The position numbers and the translations under genes were made by a program. From an uncultured Lachnospiraceae bacterium (GTDB lineage Bacteria; Bacillota; Clostridia; Lachnospirales; Lachnospiraceae), in assembly GCA_934394565.1 (NCBI GenBank), contig CAKRQV010000006.1:116107-180106 (forward strand): 64,000 bases of DNA, read 5' to 3'. Under the pieces are notes generated by a model that had not been told where the DNA came from, searched no databases, and saw only the letters and a list, made by a program, of their open reading frames with translations. Positions 8,742 through 17,413 of this stretch are shown piece by piece (positions within the stretch are counted from its first letter, which is position 1; every line of letters begins with the position of its first letter).

Positions 8742-9482
8742 CTACATGCACATACCGCCATCCACCTGGATGACCTGTCCGGTAATATATGAAGCTGCAT
8801 CCGAAGCCAGAAAAGCCACACAGTCTGCCACCTGCTCCGGTCTGCCAAACGTTCCCAGCGGAATCTGCGTTTTCAACGCTTCCTGGGTTTTTTCGGAAAG
8901 TGCCGCTGTCATCTCTGTCTCGATAAATCCCGGTGCTACCGCATTGACTGTGATACCACGGCTGGCCAGCTCTTTTGCCGCCGATTTCGTTGCACCGATC
9001 ACGCCTGCCTTGGATGCTGCATAGTTGACCTGCCCTGCATTGCCGGAAATACCTACCACGGATGCCATATTGATGATGCGTCCGCTTTTTTGTTTCAGCA
9101 TATACCGGGATACCTGCCGCATCATATAAAAGGTTCCCTTAAGATTTGTATCTATTACCCTGGAAAAATCCTCATCTTTCATCCGCAGTAACAGTCCATC
9201 CCGGGTAATTCCGGCATTGTTGACCAGCACATCGATGCTGCCATACGCTTCTGTCACGGCTTTTACCATAGCTTCACACTGCGCGGCATCTGCCACATCG
9301 CACTGCCAGACTGCGGCTTCGCCGCCGGCAGCTTCGATTTCTGCTTTTACAGCAAGTGCTTTTTCTTCGGATCCGCAATAATTAAGGATCACCCGCATAC
9401 CATCTGCAGCCAGCTTTCTGGCTATGGCTGCACCGATGCCCCGGCTCGCCCCGGTCACGATCGCTGTTTTTTTCTCAGACAT
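8742..9482 (-). CDS. fabG: 3-oxoacyl-ACP reductase FabG
   Basis: The 246-residue short-chain dehydrogenase has the NADPH-binding TGASRGIG loop near residue 11, the structural NNAG motif, the catalytic Ser in the MASVVG stretch and YAASK with the catalytic Tyr and Lys. It reduces 3-oxoacyl-ACP to 3-hydroxyacyl-ACP. The start overlaps the last eight bases of fabD, which suggests translational coupling; an AAGGAGG site sits inside the end of fabD. Its position between fabD and fabF supports the fatty-acid role over that of a general reductase. Confidence 0.96.
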   Translation of the reverse strand: MSEKKTAIVTGASRGIGAAIARKLAADGMRVILNYCGSEEKALAVKAEIEAAGGEAAVWQCDVADAAQCEAMVKAVTEAYGSIDVLVNNAGITRDGLLLRMKDEDFSRVIDTNLKGTFYMMRQVSRYMLKQKSGRIINMASVVGISGNAGQVNYAASKAGVIGATKSAAKELASRGITVNAVAPGFIETEMTAALSEKTQEALKTQIPLGTFGRPEQVADCVAFLASDAASYITGQVIQVDGGMCM

Positions 9483-10398
9483 AGAGCTCCTCCTTCACCC
9501 GCTGCACATCCGCAAAATTCTGCACATTCCAGACTTTCGCCTGTCGGTCGGTCTTTTTTAAAAATCCGGCCAGCGTACGTCCCGGACCAATCTCTACAAA
9601 CTGATCCACACCATCAGCAAGCATCCTCTCCAGGGACTGCATAAACCGTACCGGGGAAGAAATCTGCCGGCATAACAGCGGAACAATGCTTTCTTTATCT
9701 GTGACATACTCCGCTGTGACATTGGTTACATAGGGAAGCTGCAAGGCATGGATCTCTACAGTATCCAGTGCCTCTTTTAACTCTTCTCCCGCCTGTTTCA
9801 GAAACGGAGAATGAAAAGCACCATCCACATTCAGCATCATGCATCGTCTGGCTCCGGCTTCTTTCAGCTTTTCAGCAGCTTTTTCCACCGCTTCTCTCCG
9901 ACCGGTGATCACAATCTGTCCCGGACAGTTATAATTGGCAATCGTCACATCCGGTATATCCGCCAGTACTTCTTCGATCACCTTTGCATCCAGTGCAAGA
10001 ATCGCACACATCGCCCCAAAGCCTTCCGGCACAGCTGTCTGCATCAGGATCCCTCTTTTTCGCACCAACCGGATCGCATCCAGCTCTGTAAACCCTCCTG
10101 CTACAGCGATCGCCGCATATTCTCCCAGACTTAACCCGGCTGTAATATCCGGCTCTATCCCCTCACTTTTCAGTACACGGGTCATGGCCAGACAGGTCGT
10201 CACCATCGCTGCCTGCGTATATTCTGTACGGTCCAGCTGTTCATTTTCCTCAAAACACAGGTGCTTCATATCCAGGCCCAGCATCTGCCCGGCTTTCTCA
10301 TACAGATCTGCCGCCAGCGGACTGTTTTCATAAAAATCCCGTCCCATACCTGCGCACTGCGCGCCCTGACCGGGATATAAAAAAGCTGTCTTATGCAT
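9475..10398 (-). CDS. fabD: Malonyl-CoA:ACP transacylase FabD
   Basis: The 307-residue transacylase opens with FLYPGQGAQ and has the active-site serine in GLSLGEYAA (near residue 93). The catalytic His lies in DGAFHSPFL near residue 200. It loads malonyl groups from malonyl-CoA onto the acyl carrier protein encoded two genes upstream. It overlaps both fabK (8 bases) and fabG (8 bases), so these three reading frames are tightly packed, unlike the loose 120-160-base gaps elsewhere in the operon. Confidence 0.96.
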   Translation of the reverse strand: MHKTAFLYPGQGAQCAGMGRDFYENSPLAADLYEKAGQMLGLDMKHLCFEENEQLDRTEYTQAAMVTTCLAMTRVLKSEGIEPDITAGLSLGEYAAIAVAGGFTELDAIRLVRKRGILMQTAVPEGFGAMCAILALDAKVIEEVLADIPDVTIANYNCPGQIVITGRREAVEKAAEKLKEAGARRCMMLNVDGAFHSPFLKQAGEELKEALDTVEIHALQLPYVTNVTAEYVTDKESIVPLLCRQISSPVRFMQSLERMLADGVDQFVEIGPGRTLAGFLKKTDRQAKVWNVQNFADVQRVKEELYV

Positions 10399-11329
10399 AG
10401 ATTCCGGTTCCTTTCAGCAATGCCTCTGTCTCTTTTACCAGCCGCTGCACCAGTTCCTTACAACTGCAGGTTTCTTTCACCAGACCTGCACTTTGACCTG
10501 CCATCACACTGCCGGTCTTTACATCACCCTCCTGCACCGCACGGCGAAGTCCGCCCAGAGTCAGTGCCTCGAGTTCTTCAAAGGAAGCACCTTCTTTTTC
10601 TTTTTCCAGATACACGCGAGTCATCTCATTTCGAAGTGTGCGCACCGGATGTCCCGTACTGCGACCGGTCACACGGGTGTCAATATCCTTTGCTCTCAGG
10701 ATCTGTGCCTTGTAGTTTTCATGCACCTGGCACTCGTCCGTCGTAATAAAATGTGTGCCCATCTGCACACCTCTGGCGCCCAGCATAAATGCAGCGGCAA
10801 TCCCACGGCCATCTGCAATACCACCGGCAGCGATCACCGGAATATCCACCGCATCCACAACCTGCGGAACCAGTGCCATCGTAGTGCTTTCACCTACATG
10901 ACCACCGGACTCACAGCCTTCGGCAATCACCGCATCTGCGCCGCAGCGCTGCATACGCTTCGCCAGCGCCACGGAAGCCACTACAGGAATCACCTTTACA
11001 CCTGCAGATTTCCAAAGCTCCATGTATTTTTCCGGATTACCGGCACCGGTTGTGACAACTTTAACGCCCTCTTCGGCTATGACCCTGGCCACATCCTCTG
11101 CATATGGGCTCATCAGCATCACATTCACACCAAATGGTTTATCTGTCAGTTTTTTTGCCGCACGGATCTGCTCTCTGACCCATTCAGCCGGTGCATTGGC
11201 TGCTCCGATGATACCAAGGCCTCCTGCATTGGACACTCCTGCCGCCAGATGATATTCTGCCACCCAGGCCATACCGCCCTGCAGGATCGGATATTCGATA
11301 TCCAGAAGTTTCGTTATCTCTGTTTTCAT
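10391..11329 (-). CDS. fabK: FMN-dependent enoyl-ACP reductase II FabK
   Basis: The 312-residue TIM-barrel flavoprotein belongs to the nitronate monooxygenase/FabK family. It shows YPILQGGMAWVAEYHLAAGV at the N-terminus, GCESGGHVGE near residue 140 and the phosphate-binding VIAAGGIADGRG segment. FabK reduces enoyl-ACP with NAD(P)H and FMN and replaces FabI in streptococci and many clostridia, making them insensitive to triclosan. Its place between acpP and fabD is what separates it from nitronate monooxygenases of the same family. ATG 11329 follows GAGGTGA. Confidence 0.94.
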   Translation of the reverse strand: MKTEITKLLDIEYPILQGGMAWVAEYHLAAGVSNAGGLGIIGAANAPAEWVREQIRAAKKLTDKPFGVNVMLMSPYAEDVARVIAEEGVKVVTTGAGNPEKYMELWKSAGVKVIPVVASVALAKRMQRCGADAVIAEGCESGGHVGESTTMALVPQVVDAVDIPVIAAGGIADGRGIAAAFMLGARGVQMGTHFITTDECQVHENYKAQILRAKDIDTRVTGRSTGHPVRTLRNEMTRVYLEKEKEGASFEELEALTLGGLRRAVQEGDVKTGSVMAGQSAGLVKETCSCKELVQRLVKETEALLKGTGIYA

Positions 11330-11454
11330 TTGCTTGTCACCTCATATGCTCTGTGTTTTTCACACATCCACTGCATTTTTTTCAACTTACAGATATCTCT
11401 TGTACCTGCATCTTTTCAGATTTTTGCAGACCTGCTTCATACACATATCGTTTT

Positions 11455-11679
11455 TTATTTATGCTCTTCGATGTATTTTGCCACATCACCGATCGTTGCC
11501 AGCTGTTCCAGATCTTCGGACGGGATCTCGATACCGAACTCTTCCTCCAGCTCCATCACCAGCTCAAACAGGTCCAGGGAATCCACGCCAAGATCCTCCT
11601 TGAAAGAAGATGTGGCACTGATGCCGTCCTCGGAAATGCCTAAATGTTCTGCTGTAAGTGTAATAATTTTTTCTACCAT
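11455..11679 (-). CDS. acpP: Acyl carrier protein
   Basis: The 74-residue acidic protein has the classic phosphopantetheine site DSLDLFELVMELEEEFG, with the attachment Ser near residue 37. It carries growing acyl chains between all the Fab enzymes. Its place after fabH is the usual one in this operon type. ATG 11679 follows AGGAG. The flanking gaps are 163 bases on the fabH side and 125 bases on the fabK side. They are A-rich on the coding strand with no visible frame, and may tune ACP messenger level. Confidence 0.97.
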   Translation of the reverse strand: MVEKIITLTAEHLGISEDGISATSSFKEDLGVDSLDLFELVMELEEEFGIEIPSEDLEQLATIGDVAKYIEEHK

Positions 11680-11842
11680 TGTTGTATTCTCCTGTTTTCT
11701 TATTCTTTGTTTATATATGTTTCACCTGCACAGACCTTTTTCATCACTGACAGTTTTACCCTCTGTCTTATTTCTGTGCAGGCAGTATCTGTCCACGGAT
11801 CTGTTACCGGCATCCAGATACTTCAACCGGTATATCCGGTCA

Positions 11843-12799
11843 TCACCACTCTACCACAGTGGCTCCCCAGGTCAGTCCTGCGCCAAAGCCGGCCAGTACC
11901 AGCCGGTCGCCTTTCTGCAGTTTTCCTTCATGATTCAGCTCATCCAGCAGAATCGGTATGCTTGCCGATGACGTGTTTCCACAATGGGCAACGTTCATCG
12001 GAAACTTTTCCACAGCGATCCCCAGATGTCTGGCAACAGCCTCTATGATCCGGCGATTGGCCTGATGCAAAAGAAAATACCGGATATCTTCCATCCGCAG
12101 ATGATTCTTTTCCAGCACCTCCCGGATGACTTCCGGAACCTTGCGAACAGCGAATTTAAATACAGCCTGACCATCCATCTGCAGATCATACTCCGCCGCA
12201 AGAAAATCCCGACCACCATCGTGACGGCTCCTCATCGTCAGCGCCGCCTTTTGTCTGCCATCGGAATGTGCCACCGGCAGATAGGGCCGCCGGTCCGATG
12301 CCTTCAGAAGCACTGCCCCTGCACCGTCTCCAAACAGAATACAGGTGGATCTGTCTTTCCAGCTGATCAGATGGCTCATGCATTCACTGCCGATCACCAG
12401 TGCAGTCTGATACAGACCGGCTTCTATACCGCTGACCGCCGTGCTATATGCCAGAATAAATCCGCTGCAGGCGGCATTCAGATCAAAGCATACCGCTTTA
12501 TCTGCGCCTATGGCTGCCTGTACTTCACATGCCGCACAGGGCATGACGTATTCTGACGAAATTGTGCTGACAAGCAGAAGATCAATGGCATCGGCTGTCA
12601 CATTGGCACTTTCCAGTGCCCGTTTGGCTGCACCGGCTGCCAGTGATACACAGCTTTCTTCTTTGGCAATATGCCGGCTTTCGATCCCGGTTCTTTCCCG
12701 GATCCAGCTGTCACTGGTCTCGACATACCCGGTCCATTCTTCATTTGGCATCTGATACCTCGGAAGGCAGGAGCCTGTTGCACAAATTTTGGCTGCCAT
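11843..12799 (-). CDS. fabH: 3-oxoacyl-ACP synthase III FabH
   Basis: This 318-residue initiating ketosynthase has the full triad: Cys in DLNAACSGF, His in LLHQANRRI and Asn in HCGNTSSAS. It condenses acetyl-CoA or a branched primer with malonyl-ACP, starting fatty-acid synthesis. It is the first gene of the operon. AAAGGAGG lies just upstream of ATG 12799, and the promoter and its operator-like dyads lie at 12826-12885. Primer preference, straight or branched, cannot be read from this sequence alone. Confidence 0.97.
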   Translation of the reverse strand: MAAKICATGSCLPRYQMPNEEWTGYVETSDSWIRERTGIESRHIAKEESCVSLAAGAAKRALESANVTADAIDLLLVSTISSEYVMPCAACEVQAAIGADKAVCFDLNAACSGFILAYSTAVSGIEAGLYQTALVIGSECMSHLISWKDRSTCILFGDGAGAVLLKASDRRPYLPVAHSDGRQKAALTMRSRHDGGRDFLAAEYDLQMDGQAVFKFAVRKVPEVIREVLEKNHLRMEDIRYFLLHQANRRIIEAVARHLGIAVEKFPMNVAHCGNTSSASIPILLDELNHEGKLQKGDRLVLAGFGAGLTWGATVVEW

Positions 12800-12825
12800 A
12801 GATGATATCCTCCTTTGCCTTCATT

Positions 12826-12885
12826 AGTTTGGTTTTCAAAGAATACACCTGTTTAGTTTGCCTGTCAAGTCTTTTGATATTCAAA
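12826..12885 (-). promoter_or_regulatory. fabH promoter with three FabT-like dyads
   Basis: On the minus strand TTGACA (12863-12868) and TATTCT (12840-12845) are exactly 17 bases apart. Three dyads of the AGTTTG-N-CAAACT type recognised by FabT (MarR family) surround it: AGTTTGGTTTTCAAAG (12826-12841), AGTTTGCCTGTCAAGT (12855-12870) and TTTGATATTCAAA (12873-12885), the last a perfect repeat. They cover the -10, the -35 and the base upstream of it. The usual first gene, fabT, is absent, so the repressor must be encoded elsewhere. The site match is by eye. Confidence 0.7.
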
Positions 12886-12941
12886 TATTAAGTTTTTCGA
12901 TATTTTATTTTTTGTTTATTTTTCAGAAAAAGGGTGGATAT

Positions 12942-12970
12942 TTGCGAATATTTGCAGTAGTCTTTTAGAT
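12942..12970 (+). promoter_or_regulatory. Promoter of the DUF2284 gene
   Basis: TTGCGA (12942-12947), a 17-base spacer and TTAGAT (12965-12970) lie 26 bases ahead of the ATG. It is divergent from the fabH promoter across an AT-rich stretch. Confidence 0.5.
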
Positions 12971-12996
12971 AAGAATGAAAATTTGGAGGGGTCATT

Positions 12997-13554
12997 ATGT
13001 ATACTCTGTCACAATACGAAGCGGAAATCCCGGTCAAAGACTATGTAGAAAACTACGTGGATGTGCCTACGTTCCGTAAAGCCTGTCAGGCCTGTCCGAA
13101 CTACAACCATTCATGGTCTTGCCCGCCCTATGATTTTGATGTGATTGAATACTGGATGCGTTTTCAAACGCTGCATCTGTTTGCCCACAAGCTGACCATC
13201 GATCCGGAATATCTGGATAAAATCTATACACCGGAGGAACTAAAGCCTCTGATGGAGCAGATCTTTTCCGAAGGCAGAGATGGCCTTTCCAGCCGTGTCT
13301 TTGCTATGGAAAAAGATTACCCCGGCAGTATCTCTCTGGCCGCCGGTGGCAGCTGCCCCAAATGTCTGGGACACTGCACCCGTCTGGACGGCAAACCCTG
13401 CCGCTTTCCGGATACCTTACGGCACTCTATTGAAGCTCTGGGAGGAAACGTCGGACTGACGATTGAAAAACTGATGGGATTGAAGCTGGAGTGGATTGAA
13501 GAAGGGAAGTTGCCGTCGCATTTTGTACTGGTGAACGGCTTGCTGATTCCGTGA
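12997..13554 (+). CDS. DUF2284 predicted metal-binding protein
   Basis: The 185-residue protein has two cysteine clusters typical of DUF2284. The N-terminal one is CQACPNYNHSWSCPPY (about residues 30-45); the second has CPKCLGHC followed by PCRFP (about residues 118-137). These could hold an iron-sulfur cluster or zinc. The function of the family is unknown, although members occur near corrinoid and anaerobic one-carbon genes in some clostridia. It has a strong GGAGGGG site, its own promoter, and shares the regulatory gap with fabH, so it may respond to the same regulator. It ends opposite the next gene. Confidence 0.85.
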   Translation: MYTLSQYEAEIPVKDYVENYVDVPTFRKACQACPNYNHSWSCPPYDFDVIEYWMRFQTLHLFAHKLTIDPEYLDKIYTPEELKPLMEQIFSEGRDGLSSRVFAMEKDYPGSISLAAGGSCPKCLGHCTRLDGKPCRFPDTLRHSIEALGGNVGLTIEKLMGLKLEWIEEGKLPSHFVLVNGLLIP

Positions 13555-13579
13555 TATTTTCAGACAGATACCATGCCGA

Positions 13580-13616
13580 TGTACAGTACAACAGGACAAT
13601 CCTGCTGTACTGTACA
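13580..13616. terminator. Bidirectional hairpin between convergent genes
   Basis: TGTACAGTACA (13580-13590) pairs with TGTACTGTACA (13606-13616), with an inner AGGA/TCCT pairing. The U-tail is poor, but the place between two convergent stops fits a shared terminator. Confidence 0.6.
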
Positions 13617-13633
13617 CCCTGTACGTCCGTCTT

Positions 13634-14026
13634 TTAAAACTTCACAACCTCCGGCTCCTTCGTAAAGGAAGAAAACGTAGCCGTAGCATTCTTAAAATAC
13701 AGCACCTCCGTATTCGGATCCTTCGCATCATACATCTTCTTCAGACCCGGATACGCATCCAGCATGGAAGCCTTGGCCTCCACCCGGTCATCCTCCACCA
13801 GCTCACCGGCAACCCGGAGCCATTCCCCGTTCATAAAAGCACAGATCTCCACCTTCGGATTCACTGCGATCTGCTTCGACACATCCTTGGATTTTCCCGT
13901 CTGGATATACAGCTTACCCTCAAAAATATGCGCCGTGCCAAACGGTCTGACCCTCGGCTGATCGCCCTCAACGGTAGCCAGATAATATGTACCTGCATCC
14001 TTTAAAAACTGACATACTTTTTCCAT
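13634..14026 (-). CDS. Pyridoxamine-phosphate-oxidase-like flavin-binding protein
   Basis: This 130-residue split-barrel protein belongs to the PNPOx-like family, which binds FMN or F420 and includes small reductases and NimA-like proteins. The N-terminal half shows TYYLATVEGDQPRVRPFGTA, the usual flavin-contact strand, followed by the strand containing KLYIQTGKSKDVSKQI. I start it at ATG 14026 because AAGGAGGAATT lies just upstream; an in-frame extension to 14116 has no such site. It appears to be a single gene. The substrate is unknown: a pyridoxamine-phosphate oxidase role is unlikely at this length, and nitro- or quinone-reduction is possible. Confidence 0.85.
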   Translation of the reverse strand: MEKVCQFLKDAGTYYLATVEGDQPRVRPFGTAHIFEGKLYIQTGKSKDVSKQIAVNPKVEICAFMNGEWLRVAGELVEDDRVEAKASMLDAYPGLKKMYDAKDPNTEVLYFKNATATFSSFTKEPEVVKF

Positions 14027-14173
14027 CTGAAATTCCTCCTTGTCTGTATATATGCCTTTATGATAAACCGTTCCCCGGAAAATGTCCATTCTCCGGCCAT
14101 CTTCCTCCCGGTTCATTTCCCCGTTTTTTCAGCCGTCACTTATCGAAAAAGCGTCTCTCATCTCCGGCTTTTT

Positions 14174-14455
14174 TCAATGTACAATACCAAACCGCCGTTC
14201 ATCCTCCCGTAGCGGCTGCTCCTTCTTCCGGATATCAGTGATCTCAATATACCGGTCATTTTCCAGTGCCTGCACGATCATCTCCAATGCCAGCGGCTGC
14301 CCTTGCATCTCAGCCATCACACTGCCGTCATATTCATTTCTCACCCAGCCGGTCACACTGTATCGCTCCGCCAGATGATACAGCTTATACCGAAAACCAA
14401 CGCCCTGCACCCGGCCATAAAAGCAAAACTGCTGCCGTATCTTCTTTTCTGCCAT
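14174..14455 (-). CDS. acyP: Acylphosphatase
   Basis: The 93-residue protein has both acylphosphatase signatures: GRVQGVGFR (residues 14-22), with the phosphate-binding Arg, and GWVRNEYDGSV (near residues 36-46), with the catalytic Asn. It hydrolyses carboxyl-phosphate bonds such as acetyl phosphate and 1,3-bisphosphoglycerate. The size is standard for the family. AGGAG precedes ATG 14455. It sits alone in a run of small minus-strand genes with no shared pathway visible. Confidence 0.93.
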   Translation of the reverse strand: MAEKKIRQQFCFYGRVQGVGFRYKLYHLAERYSVTGWVRNEYDGSVMAEMQGQPLALEMIVQALENDRYIEITDIRKKEQPLREDERRFGIVH

Positions 14456-14609
14456 ACTTCTCCTATTTTATCGCAATTTCTTCAATGTTTTACATAATTC
14501 ATTACGTCTAATATATCTATTTTGAGATTTATCTGCAACAATCAAATTTATATATTTATAATTGACTTTTTTTAATAATTAAAGCTTGATTTTCGCTCAG
14601 ACCTTTCTT

Positions 14610-14888
14610 TTACCAAATAAATCTGAACCCATATACCACCAACACCACTTCCACTACAAATATCACCGGCACACCGATGGAAAATTTCGGTTTTCTGGTC
14701 TTATGATGAAATACCTGCATCCCGCACCATGCCCCGACACTGCCGCCAACAGCAGCGACCAGAAGCAGCGCAGCCTCCGGTATCCTCCAGAGACCGTGTT
14801 TGGCCTTATACTTATCTATGCCGTACATCGTAAACGCCCATGCATTGATAAATACCACATACCATAAAGCTATATCCGTCAGTTTCAT
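14610..14888 (-). CDS. DUF1294 small membrane protein
   Basis: This 92-residue protein has two to three membrane segments and the DUF1294 pattern: YGIDKYKAKHGLWRIPE near residues 22-38, then LLLVAAVGGSVGAWCGMQVFHHKTRKPKF. Family members often occur alone or fused to cold-shock domains; their role is not established. GGGGTGA precedes ATG 14888. It lies 26 bases after the methyltransferase stop on the same strand, so the two may be co-transcribed. Confidence 0.88.
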   Translation of the reverse strand: MKLTDIALWYVVFINAWAFTMYGIDKYKAKHGLWRIPEAALLLVAAVGGSVGAWCGMQVFHHKTRKPKFSIGVPVIFVVEVVLVVYGFRFIW

Positions 14889-14914
14889 TATCTGTCACCC
14901 CGTATCTGTCCGTT

Positions 14915-15808
14915 TTATCTGCTGCGTCTGCCCAGCTCCCAGAAGGCCACAGCACTGGCCGCCGCCACGTTTAAAGAATCCACGCCATGCGACATCGGGA
15001 TTTTGACCGTGTAATCACAGGCATCGATCGTCTCGTTCAAAAGTCCTTCGCCCTCTGCTCCCAGATAAATCGCCAGCTTTTCTTCCTCCCGCAGCCGCGG
15101 ATCATCAATATCCATCGTATTTTTGCGCAGCGCCATAGCCACACTCTTAAAACCCAGCTCCCGCAACATCGTCATTCCGTCTCCCGGCCAGACTGTCTTT
15201 TTCGGAAAATATGTCCACGGAATCTGAAACACCGTTCCCATGCTCACCCGGGCCGCACGCCGGTACAGCGGATCGCTGCAGTCCGGTGTCAGGAGAATCG
15301 CATCCATATGCAGCGCCGCTGCTGACCGGAAAATCGCTCCTACATTCGTCGGATTGACCACATGCTCCAGCACGGCAATCCTCGCCGCCCCGGTGCAGAT
15401 TTCCTCCACAGAAGGCAATACTTTACGGCGTATCGCGCACAAAAGCCCCCGGGTCAGTGAAAATCCGGTAAGCTTCTGTAACACTGCCGCCGATGCTGTA
15501 TATACCGGCACATCTGGACACCGTTTCAGAATCCGCTGCGTCAGCAGAATATCTGATAGCTTGCCACATTCCACATCCGCAGCCTCTGCGCAGCCATTTT
15601 GTCTGCACAAAGCCTCCTGCTCTGCTGTCATCAGAAATGAAATCGGCTCCATTCCACTGTTTAACGCCCGTTCGATCACATTCGGGCTCTCCACGATACA
15701 GATCCCCGGCGCAGGCTCATACAGATGCAAAAGCTGTGCCTCATGCAGTCTCGCATACACATCCAGCGCCGGATCCTGAAAATCCGTAATCTCTGTTCTT
15801 TGTACCAT
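14915..15808 (-). CDS. TrmH/SpoU-family RNA 2'-O-methyltransferase
   Basis: All three SPOUT motifs are present: NPTNVGAIFRSAAAL (motif 1), YLGAEGEGL (motif 2) and IPMSHGVDSLNVAAASAVAFWEL (motif 3), which together form the trefoil knot that binds S-adenosylmethionine. An N-terminal substrate-binding region of about 120 residues precedes the catalytic domain. The enzyme methylates ribose 2'-OH in rRNA or tRNA, but the target nucleotide cannot be read. I prefer ATG 15808, preceded by GAGGTGG; a start at 15826 would add six residues. The neighbouring genes do not specify the substrate. Confidence 0.9.
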   Translation of the reverse strand: MVQRTEITDFQDPALDVYARLHEAQLLHLYEPAPGICIVESPNVIERALNSGMEPISFLMTAEQEALCRQNGCAEAADVECGKLSDILLTQRILKRCPDVPVYTASAAVLQKLTGFSLTRGLLCAIRRKVLPSVEEICTGAARIAVLEHVVNPTNVGAIFRSAAALHMDAILLTPDCSDPLYRRAARVSMGTVFQIPWTYFPKKTVWPGDGMTMLRELGFKSVAMALRKNTMDIDDPRLREEEKLAIYLGAEGEGLLNETIDACDYTVKIPMSHGVDSLNVAAASAVAFWELGRRSR

Positions 15809-15893
15809 GTCTTCTATCCACCTCATCTTCTGCCACCCGGCTGCTTTTCCATATCACCGCTTCACCATATGGCATGCCCTGTTCGCCACGGCC

Positions 15894-16511
15894 TTACTTC
15901 AACGCCAGAAGCTCATGCAGATCCTCTTCCAGACCCTTTGCCGACCAAACCCGCTTCGCCGGAATACCAAAACCAATCGCTCCCCGTACATTTTCCTCCC
16001 GGTCGTCAAAAAACAGACACTCCTCCGGCACCAGTCCAAACCGCTGACAAAGCTCCGCAAAAATCTCCGGTGACGGCTTCGCCTTTTTGATCATATACGA
16101 AACCAGCACACCATCCATATCCGCCATAAAATCCGCATATTCCGTATGCTTCTTAAACAGCTTCTCCGGATAATTCGACAGGATATACAGCTTATATCCC
16201 GCCTCCTTTAACTGATGCACCAGCTTCCACACTCCCGGCCGCGGCACATGCATATATTCCCCGTGGCTGATAAACCATGCAATCACCTCCGCATCCTCCG
16301 GATGCTTCTTTTGAAACTGCCGTATCACATCCTCCTGCGTCAGCGTCCCCAGATCAAAAATACTCCACAGCCGATCCGGATCATCAAACATCTCACGTCC
16401 CACCCGGATTGCATCATCCTCCTCCAGACCATAATCCATCAGCATCTGCTTCCATCTGTACTCAATCAAAACATCGCCCACATCAAAGATAATATTTTTC
16501 GGTGTACCCAC
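15894..16511 (-). CDS. HAD-family hydrolase, YihX-like
   Basis: The 205-residue protein is a subfamily IA HAD phosphatase. Motif I is FDVGDVL with the nucleophile Asp near residue 9; motif II is the serine in YILSNYP; the Lys of motif III is in KKAKPSPEIF; motif IV is CLFFDDREENV. The order and length fit alpha-D-glucose-1-phosphatase-like YihX proteins. I start it at GTG 16511, where TGGAGGA lies just upstream; the longer in-frame extension to 16736 lacks a site and family similarity. The substrate is probably a small sugar phosphate, by family only. Confidence 0.85.
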   Translation of the reverse strand: MGTPKNIIFDVGDVLIEYRWKQMLMDYGLEEDDAIRVGREMFDDPDRLWSIFDLGTLTQEDVIRQFQKKHPEDAEVIAWFISHGEYMHVPRPGVWKLVHQLKEAGYKLYILSNYPEKLFKKHTEYADFMADMDGVLVSYMIKKAKPSPEIFAELCQRFGLVPEECLFFDDREENVRGAIGFGIPAKRVWSAKGLEEDLHELLALK

Positions 16512-16681
16512 AGTGCTTCCTCCATTTTCTCTATGCGTCATATCCTGCATTATAACGCATATTTTCACGAAATTCCATCCGGAAACGCTCTCTGCAGCTT
16601 CCACCTTTTCATCTGAAATTATTGTTCTCAGATTCTGTTTTCCCTGCTTCAAAAGAAATTTCTTACCCACACCCAAAATAA

Positions 16682-16716
16682 GGGCAGGAATCCCAGCTTT
16701 TTGGAAATTCCTGCCC
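16682..16716 (-). terminator. Terminator of the ABC transporter operon
   Basis: GGGCAGGAAT (16682-16691) pairs with ATTCCTGCCC (16707-16716). On the minus strand it is followed by TTATTTTG. It lies 35 bases after the ATPase stop. Confidence 0.7.
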
Positions 16717-16751
16717 CTATCATGTTTTGAAAACACGTTTTAAAAATGCTG

Positions 16752-17393
16752 TCATCGCTGCACTGACAATACGCCGTGATCCATCATATATACATGATCA
16801 CACAACATCTCAATATCTTCACGGTTATGGCTTACGATCAGAAATGTTTTTCCTTCTTCTTTTAACTTCAAAAAAAGATTTCTCATTTCTTCCACACCCT
16901 GATTATCCAGCCCATTCATTGGTTCATCCAGAATAATGATAGACGGATCTTCCATGATAGCCTGGGCAATTCCCAGACGTTGCCGCATACCCATCGAATA
17001 TTTTCCCACCGCTTTATCTGCATCTTCCGCAAGTCCGACCAGCTCCAGACATTCCCGTATCCGTTTTTCATCCGCCAGATTACGGATAGACGCCAGATAT
17101 TTCAGATTTTTATATCCGGATTTCATGGGCAGAAACGACGGATTTTCTATAATAAAACCCGCATCTTCTATAAATTCTGTATCTGTTCCGATCCGCTTAC
17201 CATTTTGCAGAATCTCGCCTTCCGTCAGAGGCATAAAACCGCAGATAGACTTTAAAAGCACCGTCTTTCCCGAACCATTACGTCCGATAATGCCACAGAT
17301 CTCTCCTTTTTGTATATTCAGATTTACATCCGTCAGTATCTGAACTTCCTTGATCTTTTTTGATGCATGTTTAACCTCTATCACTGTTTCCAT
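16752..17393 (-). CDS. ABC transporter ATPase subunit
   Basis: This 213-residue ABC ATPase has Walker A GRNGSGKTVLLK (near residue 37), the signature YSMGMRQRLGIAQAIME and Walker B IIILDEPMNGLD. It fits the CcmA/BcrA-like group that powers ABC-2-type exporters of peptides, antibiotics or lipids. ATG 17393 has GGAG about ten bases upstream. A start at 17417 overlaps the permease stop as ATGA but has no site. It is the last gene of the operon 20743-16752 and energises the two permeases above it. Confidence 0.93.
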   Translation of the reverse strand: METVIEVKHASKKIKEVQILTDVNLNIQKGEICGIIGRNGSGKTVLLKSICGFMPLTEGEILQNGKRIGTDTEFIEDAGFIIENPSFLPMKSGYKNLKYLASIRNLADEKRIRECLELVGLAEDADKAVGKYSMGMRQRLGIAQAIMEDPSIIILDEPMNGLDNQGVEEMRNLFLKLKEEGKTFLIVSHNREDIEMLCDHVYMMDHGVLSVQR

Positions 17394-17413
17394 TATATTT
17401 GCACTCCATCTTT

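Noticed and set aside
10493..11971. A 492-codon plus-strand open frame across fabK and acpP
   Set aside because: It lies wholly antisense to well-supported fab genes, has no ribosome site, and its translation is rich in Cys/His/Arg as expected from a shadow frame.
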